The notes: a model not told the origin generated them from the letters alone. A DNA stretch of 64,000 nucleotides from Streptomyces sp. DSM 15324 (GCF_001514285.1 NZ_KQ949023.1:248001-312000), one strand, 5' to 3'; positions 14,423 through 24,540 are shown, numbered from the stretch's first letter. Translations and numbers: made by a program.

Positions 14423-14764
14423 GGAGCGCGTTCCTCCCTGGGGCGGCGGTAGGGTGCGGCCGGGGCGACTCCCGGCGCACGGTGCTCAACGCCGGCGGGG
14501 CCGGTCGGTCACTCCGCGGTCCCCTCCGGTCGGCCACGGGTAAGTGAATCCTGTGCAAACCGCCTGTACGGGGCAGCAACCATTGCGTTACGGGCGCCCC
14601 CTCGTGCATGCTCCCTGGAACCCCCACCGAGGGTGCTCGGGGTCTGGGCGGAGGAGGAGTGGCGCCGTACCCTTGGGGGTATGGGGTGGGGAAGGCAATT
14701 CCCGGACACAGCTCCGACGCTCCAGCCGTCCAACCCATACAAGGATCGATACGCCGAGACAGCC
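14423..14764. other. Divergent intergenic region, no gene seen
   Basis: 342 bases between the membrane protein and the universal stress protein. I see only the promoters that must be present and a short inverted repeat around 14668-14680; no conserved reading frame. Confidence 0.5.
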
Positions 14765-15292
14765 ATGGCCGGTCACGAATTCTTCGAACCCGCGGACCGC
14801 AAGCGGCCCGTCGCCGACCCCACGGCGGCCGAGCCCCTGGCGGCGGAAGAAGCACGCCCCACCTGCGATCCCGCCTTCAAGCACGGCGTGGTCGTCGGCT
14901 TCGACGGCTCCACCTCCAGTGAGCGCGCCCTCGCGTACGCCATCGGCATGGCAAACCGCTCCCGCGCGGGTCTGATCATCGTGCATGTCGCCAACCGGCT
15001 GCCCACGACCGTGTGGGCGGGCTGCGAGCCGCCGGTCTTCGTCGATGTGCCCGACCACCGCACCGAGGTGCTCGGACTGGAGCTGGCCTGCGCGGACTAC
15101 CTCGCCGAGGTGCCGTGGATCCTGGTCGAGCGCGGCGGTGACATCTGCCACGAACTCGAAGAGGTGGGTCGCGAGTACGAGGCGGACGCGATCGTCGTGG
15201 GCTCCACGCACGGCATCGTGGGCCGGATCTTCGGCTCCGTCGCCGGGCGCCTCGCCAAGCGGGCGAAGCGGCCGGTCATCGTCATCCCGTAG
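14765..15292 (+). CDS. Universal stress protein, UspA family
   Basis: 175-aa single-domain Usp. 'GVVVGFDGSTSSERALAYAI' opens the domain at residue ~40 and 'IVVGSTHGIVGRIFGSVAG' near the end gives the ATP-binding G-x2-G-x9-G-S pattern, so it is probably an ATP-binding Usp. ATG at 14765 was chosen because upstream residues are not conserved in type; in-frame starts exist back to 14633. Likely stress or dormancy induced; no regulator site identified. Confidence 0.88.
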   Translation: MAGHEFFEPADRKRPVADPTAAEPLAAEEARPTCDPAFKHGVVVGFDGSTSSERALAYAIGMANRSRAGLIIVHVANRLPTTVWAGCEPPVFVDVPDHRTEVLGLELACADYLAEVPWILVERGGDICHELEEVGREYEADAIVVGSTHGIVGRIFGSVAGRLAKRAKRPVIVIP

Positions 15293-15444
15293 CCCTCTCC
15301 AGGCCCTTGCGCCACTCTCCCGCGCCCCCTTCGTACGGTGCGCGCGCGCCCCCCGAATTGCCCTGCCCCCGCAGGTGTTTGTGCCCTTGTGAAGGGCATA
15401 TATCGGTCACCGCGCATCGCACCACCGCATGAAGGGAGCCCGCC

Positions 15445-16008
15445 GTGGACAATGACGTCTCCGCGGGAAGCAGCACCACGATCGTCGGCCGACTCGCCCT
15501 GGGCATCACCCTGTTGGCGTTCGGACTCGGGAACACCGACCTGCTCGACGGCGTGACGGCGGCGGACGCCGTGACCATCGCTCACTACATCGGCGGCGTC
15601 GCCCTGTTCGTCGCCGGTCTGCTGGCTCTGCGTGACCGCGACACGGCGGGCGGCACGGCCTTCACCGTTCTCGGCGCGTTCTGGTTCACCTGGGCCGTCT
15701 CCGCCGGCTCCCGGGCCTCCGACAACGCCACCGGGCTCTTCCTGCTCCTGTTCGCCCTCGTCGTGCTCTCGCTGGCCGCGGCGGGCGGGGACCAACTCAC
15801 CCGTGGGACCTATGGGTTGTTCCTGGTGGCGCTGGTGCTGATGGCCGTCGCCGCGTTCGCCGGCAACGACTCGCTCACGAAGGTGGGCGGTTGGTTCGCC
15901 GTCGCGGCCGGAGCGGTCGCCTGGTACGCCGCCACGGCGGCGTCGGCCCACTGGCCCACCGCGCTCCCGCGACGGGCTGCCGGCCGCGGTGTGACGGCCG
16001 CCGGCTGA
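15445..16008 (+). CDS. GPR1/FUN34/YaaH (SatP)-family membrane protein
   Basis: 187-aa protein with six predicted membrane helices, laid out like acetate/succinate transporters of the SatP family: 'GRLALGITLLAFGLGNTDLL', 'YIGGVALFVAGLLALRDRDT', 'TAFTVLGAFWFTWAVSAGSR', then three more ending 'VGGWFAVAAGAVAWYAATA'. The usual N-terminal NPAPLGL motif is reduced to 'GRLALG', so substrate is uncertain. GTG start at 15445 with GAAGGGAG 9 nt upstream. A terminator follows shared with glmS. Confidence 0.8.
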   Translation: MDNDVSAGSSTTIVGRLALGITLLAFGLGNTDLLDGVTAADAVTIAHYIGGVALFVAGLLALRDRDTAGGTAFTVLGAFWFTWAVSAGSRASDNATGLFLLLFALVVLSLAAAGGDQLTRGTYGLFLVALVLMAVAAFAGNDSLTKVGGWFAVAAGAVAWYAATAASAHWPTALPRRAAGRGVTAAG

Positions 16009-16056
16009 AACGGCAGCCGACGCCGGGGAGTTCGGGCAGCCCCCCGGCCGATCGGG

Positions 16057-16093
16057 CGGACCCCCCGCGACCGACGAGGTCGCGCGGGGTCCG
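16057..16093. terminator. Bidirectional terminator between the SatP-like gene and glmS
   Basis: Arms 16057-16072 and 16078-16093 pair over 16 bp with one mismatch and a 5-nt loop. Confidence 0.85.
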
Positions 16094-16112
16094 TTCCCGT
16101 TGTCGCCGACGG

Positions 16113-17930
16113 CTACTCGACCGTGACCGACTTCGCCAGGTTGCGCGGCTTGTCGATGTCCCGGCCCAGGGCCTTCGCCGTGTAGTAGGCGAGGAGCTGG
16201 AGCGGGATGCCCATCAGGATCGGGTCGAGCTCGTCCTCGTTCTTCGGCACGACGATCGTCTGGTCGGCCTTCTCCTGGTGGTCGTGGGCCACGGCGAGGA
16301 TCCTGCCGCTGCGCGCCTTGATCTCCTCCAGGGCCGCGCGGTTTTTCTCCAGCAGGTCGTCGTTCGGGACGATCGCGACCGTCGGCAGGGCCGGCTCGAT
16401 CAGGGCGAGCGGGCCGTGCTTCAGCTCGGAGGCAGGGTACGCCTCCGCGTGGATGTAGGAGACCTCCTTGAGCTTCAGGGAGGCCTCACGGGCCACCGGG
16501 TAGCCCCGGACGCGGCCGATGAAGAGCATCGAGCGGGCCTCGGCGAACTCGTCGGCCAGCTTCTTGATCTCGTCCTCGTGGGAGAGGATCTCCGCGATCT
16601 GCCCCGGCAGCTTGCGCAGGCCCTCGATGATCCGCTTGCCGTCGCGGACCGAGAGGTCGCGGGTGCGGCCGAGGTGCAGGGCGAGGAGGGCGAAGGCCAC
16701 CGTGGTGTTGGTGAAGCACTTGGTGGAGACCACGCAGACCTCCGGGCCGGCGTGCACGTAGACGCCGCCGTCGGCCTCGCGGGCGATCGCCGAGCCGACC
16801 ACGTTCACCACGCCGAGGACCCGCGCGCCCTTGCGCTTCAGCTCCTGCACGGCGGCGAGGACGTCGTACGTCTCACCGGACTGGGAGACGGCGATGTACA
16901 GGGTGTCGGGGTCGACGACCGCGTTGCGGTAGCGGAACTCGGACGCCGGCTCGGCGTCGGCGGGGATCCGGGCCAGCTCCTCGATCATCTGGGCGCCGAT
17001 CATGCCCGCGTGGTACGAGGTGCCGCAGCCGAGGATCTTCACGCGGCGGATCTGCCGCGCCTCACGGGCGTCCAGATTGAGGCCGCCGAGGTGCACGGTG
17101 GAGAACCGGTCGTCGATGCGGCCGCGCAGCACGCGGTCCACGGCGTCGGCCTGCTCGTGGATCTCCTTGTGCATGTAGGTGTCGTGGCCGCCCATGTCGT
17201 AGGAGGCTGCCTCCCACTCCACGGTGGTGGGCTCGGCCGTGGTGCGGGTGCCCTCCGTGGTGTAGGTGCGGAAGTCGTCGGCCTTGAGGGTGGCCATCTC
17301 GCCGTCGTCCAGCGTGACTATCTGACGGGTGTGGGCGACCAGCGCGGCGATGTCCGAGGCGACGAACATCTCCTTCTCGCCGATGCCGAGGACGACCGGG
17401 GAGCCGTTGCGGGCGACGACGATGCGGTCCGAGAAGTCGGCGTGCATGACGGCGATGCCGTAGGTGCCCTCGACGACCCGCAGGGCCTGGCGGACCTTCT
17501 CCTCCAGGGTCTCCGCCTGGGAGCGGGCGATGAGGTGGGTGAGGACCTCGGTGTCGGTCTCGGAGAGGAACTCGACGCCGTCCGCCTCCAGCTTGCGGCG
17601 CAGGTCGGAGGCGTTGTCGATGATGCCGTTGTGGACGACGGCGACCTTGTTGTCGGCCGACATGTGCGGGTGGGCGTTCACGTCGGAGGGGGCGCCGTGG
17701 GTGGCCCAGCGGGTGTGGGCGATCCCGGTGGTGCCCTTGAAGCGCGCCGGGACCTTGGCCTCCAGGTCGCGGACCCGGCCCTTGGCCTTGACCATCTTCA
17801 GACCGGCCGTCTTCGGCGTGGTCACGACGATGCCGGCCGAGTCGTAGCCGCGGTACTCCAGCCGCTGGAGGCCTTCCAGCAGCAGCGGGGCCACGTCACG
17901 CTTCCCGATGTATCCGACGATTCCGCACAT
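16113..17930 (-). CDS. glmS: Glutamine--fructose-6-phosphate aminotransferase (isomerizing)
   Basis: GlmS makes glucosamine-6-phosphate from fructose-6-phosphate and glutamine, the entry step to peptidoglycan amino sugars. 605 aa, the family norm. Class II glutaminase domain starts with C2 ('MCGIVGYIG') and has 'HTRWATHG' and 'HNGIIDN'. Two SIS domains follow ('GCGTSYHAGMIG', 'SQSGETYDVL'; later 'GRVRGYPVAREASLKLKEV'), ending in 'KSVTVE'. Streptomyces often have two glmS genes; whether this is the housekeeping copy cannot be told here. Downstream partner of the small gene at 17968. Confidence 0.97.
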   Translation of the reverse strand: MCGIVGYIGKRDVAPLLLEGLQRLEYRGYDSAGIVVTTPKTAGLKMVKAKGRVRDLEAKVPARFKGTTGIAHTRWATHGAPSDVNAHPHMSADNKVAVVHNGIIDNASDLRRKLEADGVEFLSETDTEVLTHLIARSQAETLEEKVRQALRVVEGTYGIAVMHADFSDRIVVARNGSPVVLGIGEKEMFVASDIAALVAHTRQIVTLDDGEMATLKADDFRTYTTEGTRTTAEPTTVEWEAASYDMGGHDTYMHKEIHEQADAVDRVLRGRIDDRFSTVHLGGLNLDAREARQIRRVKILGCGTSYHAGMIGAQMIEELARIPADAEPASEFRYRNAVVDPDTLYIAVSQSGETYDVLAAVQELKRKGARVLGVVNVVGSAIAREADGGVYVHAGPEVCVVSTKCFTNTTVAFALLALHLGRTRDLSVRDGKRIIEGLRKLPGQIAEILSHEDEIKKLADEFAEARSMLFIGRVRGYPVAREASLKLKEVSYIHAEAYPASELKHGPLALIEPALPTVAIVPNDDLLEKNRAALEEIKARSGRILAVAHDHQEKADQTIVVPKNEDELDPILMGIPLQLLAYYTAKALGRDIDKPRNLAKSVTVE

Positions 17931-17967
17931 GTAAGAGGTGTCCCCAAGCTTTCTGTGGTGGTTGCTG

Positions 17968-18261
17968 TCACCCGTAGACGATGCGCCGCAGCTGCCGTAC
18001 GGACAGCTCCGGCGGCGCGACGGCCCGGTACTGAAGGTCCGCCGCGATCCGTTCGAAGATCTCCGCGTTCACCAGGCCGTCGGCCTGGAGCTCGCGGTGG
18101 CGGCGACGGACGTAGTCCTCGGTCGTCTCGTCGAAGAAGGCGAGCACGTCCTGGATCACCCGCAGCGCCTCGCCCCGCTGGAGGGGCGTGGACCGCGTCA
18201 GATGATCAACCAGTTCGTCGTGCACCCGGTAGATCCTGAGGTACCGGAGCGGGTTTCGCAA
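17968..18261 (-). CDS. Conserved small protein upstream of glmS (97 aa)
   Basis: 97-aa helical protein, unknown function: 'EALRVIQDVLAFFDETTEDY', then 'RRRHRELQADGLVNAEIFERI' and 'LSVRQLRRIVYG'. It lies 37 nt upstream of glmS on the same strand and is probably co-transcribed. No catalytic motif or membrane segment. ATG at 18261; its promoter would lie in the 135-nt gap shared with the phosphatase gene. Confidence 0.75.
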   Translation of the reverse strand: MRNPLRYLRIYRVHDELVDHLTRSTPLQRGEALRVIQDVLAFFDETTEDYVRRRHRELQADGLVNAEIFERIAADLQYRAVAPPELSVRQLRRIVYG

Positions 18262-18396
18262 GAATTCTGCCCGATTTCGGGCAGGGCCCTGTTAAGGGGC
18301 CTTGGGGGAACCTTGAATGTGTTATGAGCGCCTGTTCGCGAACCGTCCATTTGGCGTCTTGCGGTCCGTCGCCGGGGGCGACGACTTTCAGACGTC

Positions 18397-19974
18397 ATGG
18401 ACACTCCTCGCATGGGCGTACCCGACCGGCTCGCCGAACGCATGAGCATGGCCGAGCAGCACGAGTACCTGCGCGCAAGATTCTCCCGGCGCACGATGAT
18501 CAGGGGTGGCGCGGTCACCCTGGGCGCCGTCACCGGTGGTGCGTTCGTGACCGGGGCCACGGCCCAGGCCGCCGTTCCCACCGAGCCCCTGTCGCACACC
18601 GAGGAGGTCGACGGCTCCCTCGTCGCCCCCTTCGGCCGTCACCTCGCCTGGGGCAACGACCCCCGCACGGAGATCACCGTCTCCTGGCAGGTCCCGGTCG
18701 CCGTGAAGAAGCCCTTCCTCCGCATCGGCGCCCACCCCTGGGACCTCTCCCGCAAGATCGAGGCAGAGGTACGCACCCTCCACACCCCGGCCGGGGTCGG
18801 CGCGTCCGGCGACCACACCCAGTACTACCTGCACGCCAAGCTGACCCATCTGCGCCCCGGCCGGACGTACTACTACGGCGTCGGCCACCAGGGCTTCGAC
18901 CCGGCCGAGGCGCACCTGCTGGGCACCCTGGGCACCTTCACCACGGCCCCCGCCCACAAGGCGCCCTTCACCTTCACCGCCTTCGGCGACGAGGGCGTCA
19001 GCTACCACGGCCTGGCCAACAACAGCCTCCTCCTCGGCCAGAACCCGGCCTTCCACCTGCACGCCGGCGACATCGCCTACGCCGACCCGGCCGGCCAGGG
19101 CAAGACCGCCGACACCGGCTTCGACTCGCGGATCTGGGACCAGTTCCTCGCCCAGACCGAGTCCGTCGCCAAGTCGGTGCCGTGGATGGTGTCGTACGGC
19201 AACCACGACATGGAGGCCTGGTACTCGCCCAACGGCTACGGCGGCGAGGAAGCCCGCTGGAACCTCCCGGACAACGGCCCGGACCGCAAGAACCTCCCCG
19301 GCGTCTACTCCTTCGTCTACGGCAACACCGCGGTCATCTCGCTGGACCCCAACGACGTCTCCTTCGAGATCCCGGCCAACCTCGGCATCTCCGGCGGCAC
19401 CCAGACCACGTGGTTCGAGGGCCGGCTGAAGACGTACCGCGCCGCCAAGGACATCGACTTCATCGTCGTCTTCTTCCACCACTGCGCGTACTGCACCTCC
19501 ACCGCCCACGCCTCGGAGGGCGGTGTCCGCCAGGAGTGGGTGCCGCTGTTCGAGAAGTACCAGGTGGACCTGGTCATCAACGGCCACAACCACCAGTACG
19601 AGCGCACCGACGTGATCAAGAACAACACGGTCACCAAGAAGCTCCCGATCGGCGGCACGGCGTACCCCGAGACCGAGGGTGTCGTCTACGTCACGGCGGG
19701 CGCCGCGGGCCGCAGCCTGTACGCGTTCACCGCCCCCGACTCCTACGAGGGCCACGTCAACGAGGTCGACTCGGTGGCGTCCTTCGTCAACACCAAGGAC
19801 GGCAAGGTCAACGAGACCGTCGCCTGGTCCCGGGTCCGCTACCTGAACTACTCCTTCCTGCGCGTGGACGTCACCCCCGCCCCGAAGGGCCACTTCACCA
19901 CCCTGAAGGTCCAGGGCATCGCCGAGACCGGCGACCGCATCGACCACTTCACGGTGGCCCGCAAGGCCAAGTAG
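18397..19974 (+). CDS. Tat-secreted purple acid phosphatase-like metallophosphoesterase
   Basis: 525 aa. Tat signal 'FSRRTMIRGGAVTLGAVTGG' near residues 30-50, then an N-terminal fibronectin/PAP-like domain ('TEITVSWQVPV', 'LRPGRTYYYGVGHQG'). The metallophosphatase domain has 'FTAFGDEGV', 'LHAGDIAYADP', 'VSYGNHDMEAW', 'FFHHCAYCT' and 'VINGHNHQYER', supplying the dinuclear metal ligands. It probably scavenges phosphate from extracellular esters. ATG 18397 lacks a clear ribosome site; ATG 18412 is an alternative. No Pho box was recognised. Confidence 0.9.
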   Translation: MDTPRMGVPDRLAERMSMAEQHEYLRARFSRRTMIRGGAVTLGAVTGGAFVTGATAQAAVPTEPLSHTEEVDGSLVAPFGRHLAWGNDPRTEITVSWQVPVAVKKPFLRIGAHPWDLSRKIEAEVRTLHTPAGVGASGDHTQYYLHAKLTHLRPGRTYYYGVGHQGFDPAEAHLLGTLGTFTTAPAHKAPFTFTAFGDEGVSYHGLANNSLLLGQNPAFHLHAGDIAYADPAGQGKTADTGFDSRIWDQFLAQTESVAKSVPWMVSYGNHDMEAWYSPNGYGGEEARWNLPDNGPDRKNLPGVYSFVYGNTAVISLDPNDVSFEIPANLGISGGTQTTWFEGRLKTYRAAKDIDFIVVFFHHCAYCTSTAHASEGGVRQEWVPLFEKYQVDLVINGHNHQYERTDVIKNNTVTKKLPIGGTAYPETEGVVYVTAGAAGRSLYAFTAPDSYEGHVNEVDSVASFVNTKDGKVNETVAWSRVRYLNYSFLRVDVTPAPKGHFTTLKVQGIAETGDRIDHFTVARKAK

Positions 19975-19985
19975 CAGCGCGGCCG

Positions 19986-20028
19986 CAGGCGGTCCTCCCC
20001 GGCGTCACAGGCGCCTGAGGACCGCCTG
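19986..20028. terminator. Hairpin shared by the convergent phosphatase and DUF4429 genes
   Basis: Arms 19986-19996 (CAGGCGGTCCT) and 20018-20028 (AGGACCGCCTG) pair perfectly; the right arm lies within the end of the DUF4429 coding sequence. Confidence 0.7.
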
Positions 20029-20901
20029 TTTGGCCAGGGCGAACTCCTCGTCCGTCAGCACCCCGTCCCGGTGCAGCGCGCCCAGCTCACGCAGCCGGCG
20101 CAGCAACGCGTCGTGGTCGTCGGCGGCGGCCCGCGCGGCGGGGACCTCCGGCTCCGGGCCGGACGGCGGTACGGCGGCCCGTACGGCGGTCCCGGGGGCC
20201 GCGGCCGGATGCGGCAGCCGGGCCTGTACGGCCGCCGCGACCAGCGCCATCAGCGGATCCTTCTTGAAGCCCCACAGCTCCACCGCGTTCGGGTCGTACT
20301 TGGGCGGCGCCTTCGTGGGAGCGTTGCGCACCGTGAACCGCAGATGCCCGTTCTCCAGACCGACCGCCGGCTGCCACTCCACGCCCACGATGTCCTCCAC
20401 CCGGATCACGCGGGTCCCGGCGGCCGCCTTCGCGTCCTCCGTCTTCCAGTTCCACTCCAGCCGTACCCGCTCCCCGTCGAAGCTCGCGGTGGCGTCCCCG
20501 GCGGAGACGGACAGCGGCACGGCCGGGCCGGGCAGCAGGAACGCGTCCACCGGACCGGTGGGCACGCGGTCCAGCAGCAGTGCCTGCCGCACCTCCTCCA
20601 CGACGTACTCGGCGACCCCGTACCGGTCGGCGTCCACGAGCAGCTGATACGGGTCGTGCGGTTCGCCCAGCCGGCCGCCCGTGGCGTGCAGCAGGGGATC
20701 GGCACCCTCCCGCAGGCGGAGCCTCAGCCGCCCGCTCCGCTTGCCCTGCTCGAACGAGACGCCCGCCAACGCCCCCAGCGGGACCACGAGTTCACCGAGC
20801 TCCTTGCGCAGCAGCCCGACGCCCTTGTCCCGGCCCGGCGTCAGCCGCAGTGCGTCGCCGTCGAAGACCCAGGTGCCGTCCTTCTGGAGTAATTCCGCCA
20901 T
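20005..20901 (-). CDS. DUF4429 / SHOCT domain protein
   Basis: 298 aa. The N-terminal two thirds look like a duplicated DUF4429 beta fold ('GTWVFDGDALRLTPGRDKGV' and 'ATASFDGERVRLEWNWKTED' are parallel repeats). The C-terminal 35 residues are a SHOCT domain ('LRELGALHRDGVLTDEEFAL'). Function unknown; SHOCT tails are thought to mediate oligomerisation. ATG 20901 follows a GGAG-poor leader. Single gene, convergent with the phosphatase gene. Confidence 0.85.
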   Translation of the reverse strand: MAELLQKDGTWVFDGDALRLTPGRDKGVGLLRKELGELVVPLGALAGVSFEQGKRSGRLRLRLREGADPLLHATGGRLGEPHDPYQLLVDADRYGVAEYVVEEVRQALLLDRVPTGPVDAFLLPGPAVPLSVSAGDATASFDGERVRLEWNWKTEDAKAAAGTRVIRVEDIVGVEWQPAVGLENGHLRFTVRNAPTKAPPKYDPNAVELWGFKKDPLMALVAAAVQARLPHPAAAPGTAVRAAVPPSGPEPEVPAARAAADDHDALLRRLRELGALHRDGVLTDEEFALAKQAVLRRL

Positions 20902-20954
20902 GGGGTGATTCTGGCACCGGGCCGTCGGGGCCCCGACACCCGTCGGGGCCCCGA

Positions 20955-22724
20955 TCAGTACCCTGTGACGGGATTCTTCAGGGTGCCGATCAGCTGGAGG
21001 GCGCCCGCGGGGTCGGCCAGGTCCACCATCTGCCGGTTGTCGCGCAGCTGGAGCCGGTTGAGGCAGGACAGGGCGAACTCGGGGGCGAAGATGTCGTACT
21101 GGCGGAACCTGTCGGCGAGTTCGGGGTTCGCCTCCTGGTAGGAGCGGGTGACCTCGGCGACCGTGCGCCAGAAGGCGTCCTCCTCCAGGACCCCCTCGGC
21201 GGCGAGGTTCGCCGCGAGGAAGCGGAAGAAGCAGTCGAAGACGTCCGTGAAGAGAGACAGCAGTTTCTGGTCCTCGGGCACGTCGACCCGGATGCGCCGC
21301 ACCTCGGGCGGCAGCACCGCGTCCGGGTCCAGCACCGCGATCTCCTCGGCGATGTCCTTGTAGATCGCCCGCTGCACGACCCCGTCCCGCAGCACGAGGA
21401 TCGTGTTCTCGCCGTGCGGCATGAAGACCAGGTCGTAGGCGTAGAAGCTGTGCAGCAGCGGGGTGTAGTACGCCTGGAGGTAGTGGCGCAGCCACTCGGC
21501 GGGCGCGAGCCCCGACCGGGCGACGAGCGCCCCCGCCACCGACTTCCCCTCGTGGTCCACATGGATCAGGGCGGCCATGGTCGCGAGCGACTCGCCGTCG
21601 CGCAGGGAGGGCACCGGGCTCTCGCGCCACAGCGCGGCGAGCATCTTGCGGTACGGCGAGGAGCGGTCCGTCGCCGCCTCGTACTCCAGGTGCCGGTAGC
21701 CGACGGCCGCCCGCTCCCGGATGATCGACAGACCGGTCGACCTCAGCACCGGGTCGTGGTCGATGAGCCGCGCCAGCCAGTCGTTGATGGCCGGGGTCGC
21801 CTCCATGTACGCGGCGGAGAGTCCGCGCATGAAGCCCATGTTGAGGACGGACAGCGCCGTCTTCACGTAGTGCTTGTGGGGGTGCGAGGAGTTGAAGAAG
21901 GTCCGGATGGACTGCTGGGCGAGGTACTCGTCGTCGCCCTCGCCCAGGCAGACCAGGTTCCGGCGGGCGATCTCGGCGGCGAAGGTGACCGAGAGCTTGT
22001 TCCACCACTGCCAGGGGTGGACGGGGACGAGAAGGTAGTCGGCCGGGTCGAGGTGCTGCGCGCGCAGGATCCCGTCGAACCGCTCGACGGTCGCCGCGCC
22101 CAGCTCCTCGCGCAAAAAGCTCTCGTACTCGATGCCGGCGCCCGCCGTGAAGGCCGCCCGCGACCGGTGCGCGGCCAGCCACACCAGGCGGACCGGGCTC
22201 GCGGTCTCGGGGGCGTACGCCAGGTACTCGTGGACGCCGAAGCCGAGCCGTCCGTTGTTGGCGACGAAGCAGGGGTGGCCCTCCGTCATGCCGGTCTCGA
22301 TGGCCTGGAAGCCGGCCTGGACGAGTTCCGTGGAGGTGACCGGCGGTTTGGTGAGCTTGTAGCAGGTGCCGGAGAGGGTGGAGGAGATCTCCTCCAGATA
22401 GACCGGCAGGATCTCGTCGCTCAGGCCGAGGGTCTTGTGCAGCTCGATGAAGAAGTCCAGCGCGGCGAGGGGGAGTTCGGCGCCGTCGCGGGTGCGGGTG
22501 ATCGAGTCGGCGTCCACCTGCCAGTGGTCGAGGGCGCGGCGGACGGCCGTGAAGCGGTAGGACGTCAGACCGTCGTCGCTGCGGACGACGTACCGCCCGT
22601 CCCGCTCCTCGGGGGTGATCAGCCGCTCGTGCGCGAACTCCGCGAGGGCCTTGCGCAGGAGCAGGCGGTTGGCCGTCTCCCAGCGTTCGGGGGAGAGGTG
22701 CGCCACGGCGTCGGAGAGGCTCAC
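20955..22724 (-). CDS. desD: Desferrioxamine synthetase DesD (NIS synthetase)
   Basis: 589-aa IucA/IucC-family NTP-dependent synthetase that condenses and cyclises N-hydroxy-N-succinylcadaverine units into desferrioxamine E or related trihydroxamates. ATP-site features 'SSTLSGTCYKLTKPPVTSTE' and 'HPWQWWNKL' are present, and 'FMPHGENTILVLRDG' is the conserved family block. GTG start overlaps the desC stop as GTGA. Last gene of desABCD, iron-repressed through the box at 26036. Confidence 0.96.
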   Translation of the reverse strand: MSLSDAVAHLSPERWETANRLLLRKALAEFAHERLITPEERDGRYVVRSDDGLTSYRFTAVRRALDHWQVDADSITRTRDGAELPLAALDFFIELHKTLGLSDEILPVYLEEISSTLSGTCYKLTKPPVTSTELVQAGFQAIETGMTEGHPCFVANNGRLGFGVHEYLAYAPETASPVRLVWLAAHRSRAAFTAGAGIEYESFLREELGAATVERFDGILRAQHLDPADYLLVPVHPWQWWNKLSVTFAAEIARRNLVCLGEGDDEYLAQQSIRTFFNSSHPHKHYVKTALSVLNMGFMRGLSAAYMEATPAINDWLARLIDHDPVLRSTGLSIIRERAAVGYRHLEYEAATDRSSPYRKMLAALWRESPVPSLRDGESLATMAALIHVDHEGKSVAGALVARSGLAPAEWLRHYLQAYYTPLLHSFYAYDLVFMPHGENTILVLRDGVVQRAIYKDIAEEIAVLDPDAVLPPEVRRIRVDVPEDQKLLSLFTDVFDCFFRFLAANLAAEGVLEEDAFWRTVAEVTRSYQEANPELADRFRQYDIFAPEFALSCLNRLQLRDNRQMVDLADPAGALQLIGTLKNPVTGY

Positions 22725-23254
22725 GCGGCGACCCCCGTCGCCGCCAGGAACCGCTCCCGGGTGCAGAAGCTCAGCAGCGCCCTTTTCTCCGGCTTCTCGA
22801 TCTCGCGCGCGGCGGCGAAGCCGACGGCCTCGTTCAGGGCGTGGACGGCCGTGTTGGCGACGTCCGGCTCGACGACGACCCGGGAGGTGGCCGGGTCCTC
22901 GAAGAGGTGCGCCAGCACGGCGGTGATGACGGCGCGGGTGAAGCCGTGCACGGGCGTGTCGGTCGCCGGGGTGAGGAAGTGCATGCCGACGTCACCCGGC
23001 AACGGCTCGTACAGACCGACCAGTTCACGGTGGACGGGGTCGTACTTCTCCATCAGGAAGACCGGGGTGCCGTCCTCGTCGAGGCCGAGCAGCGCGTGGT
23101 GGTGCGGGTCGGTGGCGATGTCCGTGTAGACGCGCTCGACGTCCGCCGGCGAGGCGTCCTGCATCATCCAGTAGACCGCCTTGGGGTGGGTCACCCAGGA
23201 GTGCAGCAGCTCGGCGTCCCGCAGCGGGTCGAGCGGGCGGAAGGTGAAGGTCAT
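22721..23254 (-). CDS. desC: Desferrioxamine acyltransferase DesC
   Basis: 177-aa GNAT-fold acyltransferase of the IucB/siderophore type. It transfers succinyl (or acetyl, for desferrioxamine B) from CoA to N-hydroxycadaverine. '[20 protein letters not shown]' and '[20 protein letters not shown]' are the family N-terminus, and '[20 protein letters not shown]' the acyl-CoA side. Overlaps desB and desD by 4 nt each. Confidence 0.95.
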   Translation of the reverse strand: MTFTFRPLDPLRDAELLHSWVTHPKAVYWMMQDASPADVERVYTDIATDPHHHALLGLDEDGTPVFLMEKYDPVHRELVGLYEPLPGDVGMHFLTPATDTPVHGFTRAVITAVLAHLFEDPATSRVVVEPDVANTAVHALNEAVGFAAAREIEKPEKRALLSFCTRERFLAATGVAA

Positions 23255-24540
23255 ACAGAGAACTCCTGGAACGCGATCGTCTTCTCGACCGGGTAGTACT
23301 CGCTGCCGAGCAGCTCACGGATGATGGTGCTGTTGCGGTACGGGCCCATGCCGAGGTCGGGGGACGTGACGGAGTGCGTGTGGACGCCGGCGTTCTGGAG
23401 GAACACGCCCCGGCCGGTGGTGTCGACGGCGTAGTTGCGGGCCACGTCGAAGCGGCCGTGCGCGTCGAAGCGGAGGCGGTCGCGGATCGGCTCCAGGAAG
23501 GCCGGCGGCTCGTAGTGGTAGCCGGTGGCCAGCACCAGGCCCTCGGTGGCGATCTCGTAGTCCTTGCCCTGCTCGTCCTGGCGGAAGCCGAGCCGGTACT
23601 CGCTGTCCTCCCAACGGGCGCTGGTCAGGCTGGAGTTGGTGAGCAGGCGGGTGGGGACGGGCCGGTCGCCGTATGCGACGTCCTTCTGGTAGAGCAGATC
23701 GAAGATCGAGTCGATGAGGTCCGAGTTGATGCCCTTGAAGAGACCCTTCTGCTGCTTCTCCAGCCGGTAGCGGGTCTCCTCGGGCAGCGCGCGGAAGTAG
23801 TCGATGTAGTCCGGGGACGTCATCTCCAGGGTCAGTTTGGTGTACTCCAGCGGGAAGAACCGCGGGGAGCGGGTGACCCAGTTGAGCCGGTAGCCGTACA
23901 CGTCGATCTCGGAGAGCAGCTCGTGGTAGATCTCCGCGGCGCTCTGCCCGCTGCCGACGATCGTGATCGACTTCTTCGTCCGGAGCTCGGCCTTGCGCCG
24001 CATGTACTCGGCGTTGTGGAACAGCCCCCCGTCCAGGCCGCGGCAGGCCTGGGGGACGTACGGGGTGGTGCCGGTGCCGAGGACCAGCCGGCGGGCGCGG
24101 TAGACGTCACCGGCCGTGGTGCGCACGGCGTACAGCGCCTCGCTCTCGTCGTACGTCACCTCGGCGACGGTCGTCGAGAAGCGCACGCTGTTCAGCTTGC
24201 CGGCGGCCCAGCGGCAGTAGTCGTCGTACTCGACGCGCAGCGGGTAGAAGTTCTCGCGGATGTAGAACCGGTAGAGCCGCCCCTTCTCCTTCAGGTAGTT
24301 GAGGAAGGTGTACGGCGAGGTCGGGTCGGCCAGGGTGACCAGGTCCGACATGAACGGCGTCTGGAGGTGGGCACCGTCCAGGAACATCCCGGCGTGCCAC
24401 TCGAAGTCGGGCTTGGACTCCAGGAAGACGCCGTCGAGCGTGTCGATCGGCTCGGTGAGGCAGGCGAGGCCGAGGTTGAAGGGGCCGAGCCCGATCCCCA
24501 CGAAGTCATGGGTGCGGCTGGCTTCAGCAAGCGCGGTCAA
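23251..24540 (-). CDS. desB: Cadaverine N-hydroxylase DesB
   Basis: 429-aa flavin-dependent N-hydroxylating monooxygenase (IucD/SidA family) that oxidises cadaverine to N-hydroxycadaverine. FAD motif '[12 protein letters not shown]' near residue 16, NADPH motif '[15 protein letters not shown]' near residue 200, C-terminal '[11 protein letters not shown]'. ATG at 24540 overlaps the end of desA by 17 nt. Confidence 0.96.
   Translation of the reverse strand: MTALAEASRTHDFVGIGLGPFNLGLACLTEPIDTLDGVFLESKPDFEWHAGMFLDGAHLQTPFMSDLVTLADPTSPYTFLNYLKEKGRLYRFYIRENFYPLRVEYDDYCRWAAGKLNSVRFSTTVAEVTYDESEALYAVRTTAGDVYRARRLVLGTGTTPYVPQACRGLDGGLFHNAEYMRRKAELRTKKSITIVGSGQSAAEIYHELLSEIDVYGYRLNWVTRSPRFFPLEYTKLTLEMTSPDYIDYFRALPEETRYRLEKQQKGLFKGINSDLIDSIFDLLYQKDVAYGDRPVPTRLLTNSSLTSARWEDSEYRLGFRQDEQGKDYEIATEGLVLATGYHYEPPAFLEPIRDRLRFDAHGRFDVARNYAVDTTGRGVFLQNAGVHTHSVTSPDLGMGPYRNSTIIRELLGSEYYPVEKTIAFQEFSV

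Noticed and set aside
15891..18239. Very long open frame (782 codons) opposite glmS
   Set aside because: It is antisense to a full-length glmS with all motifs; long shadow frames are expected in GC-rich DNA and this one shows no family motif.
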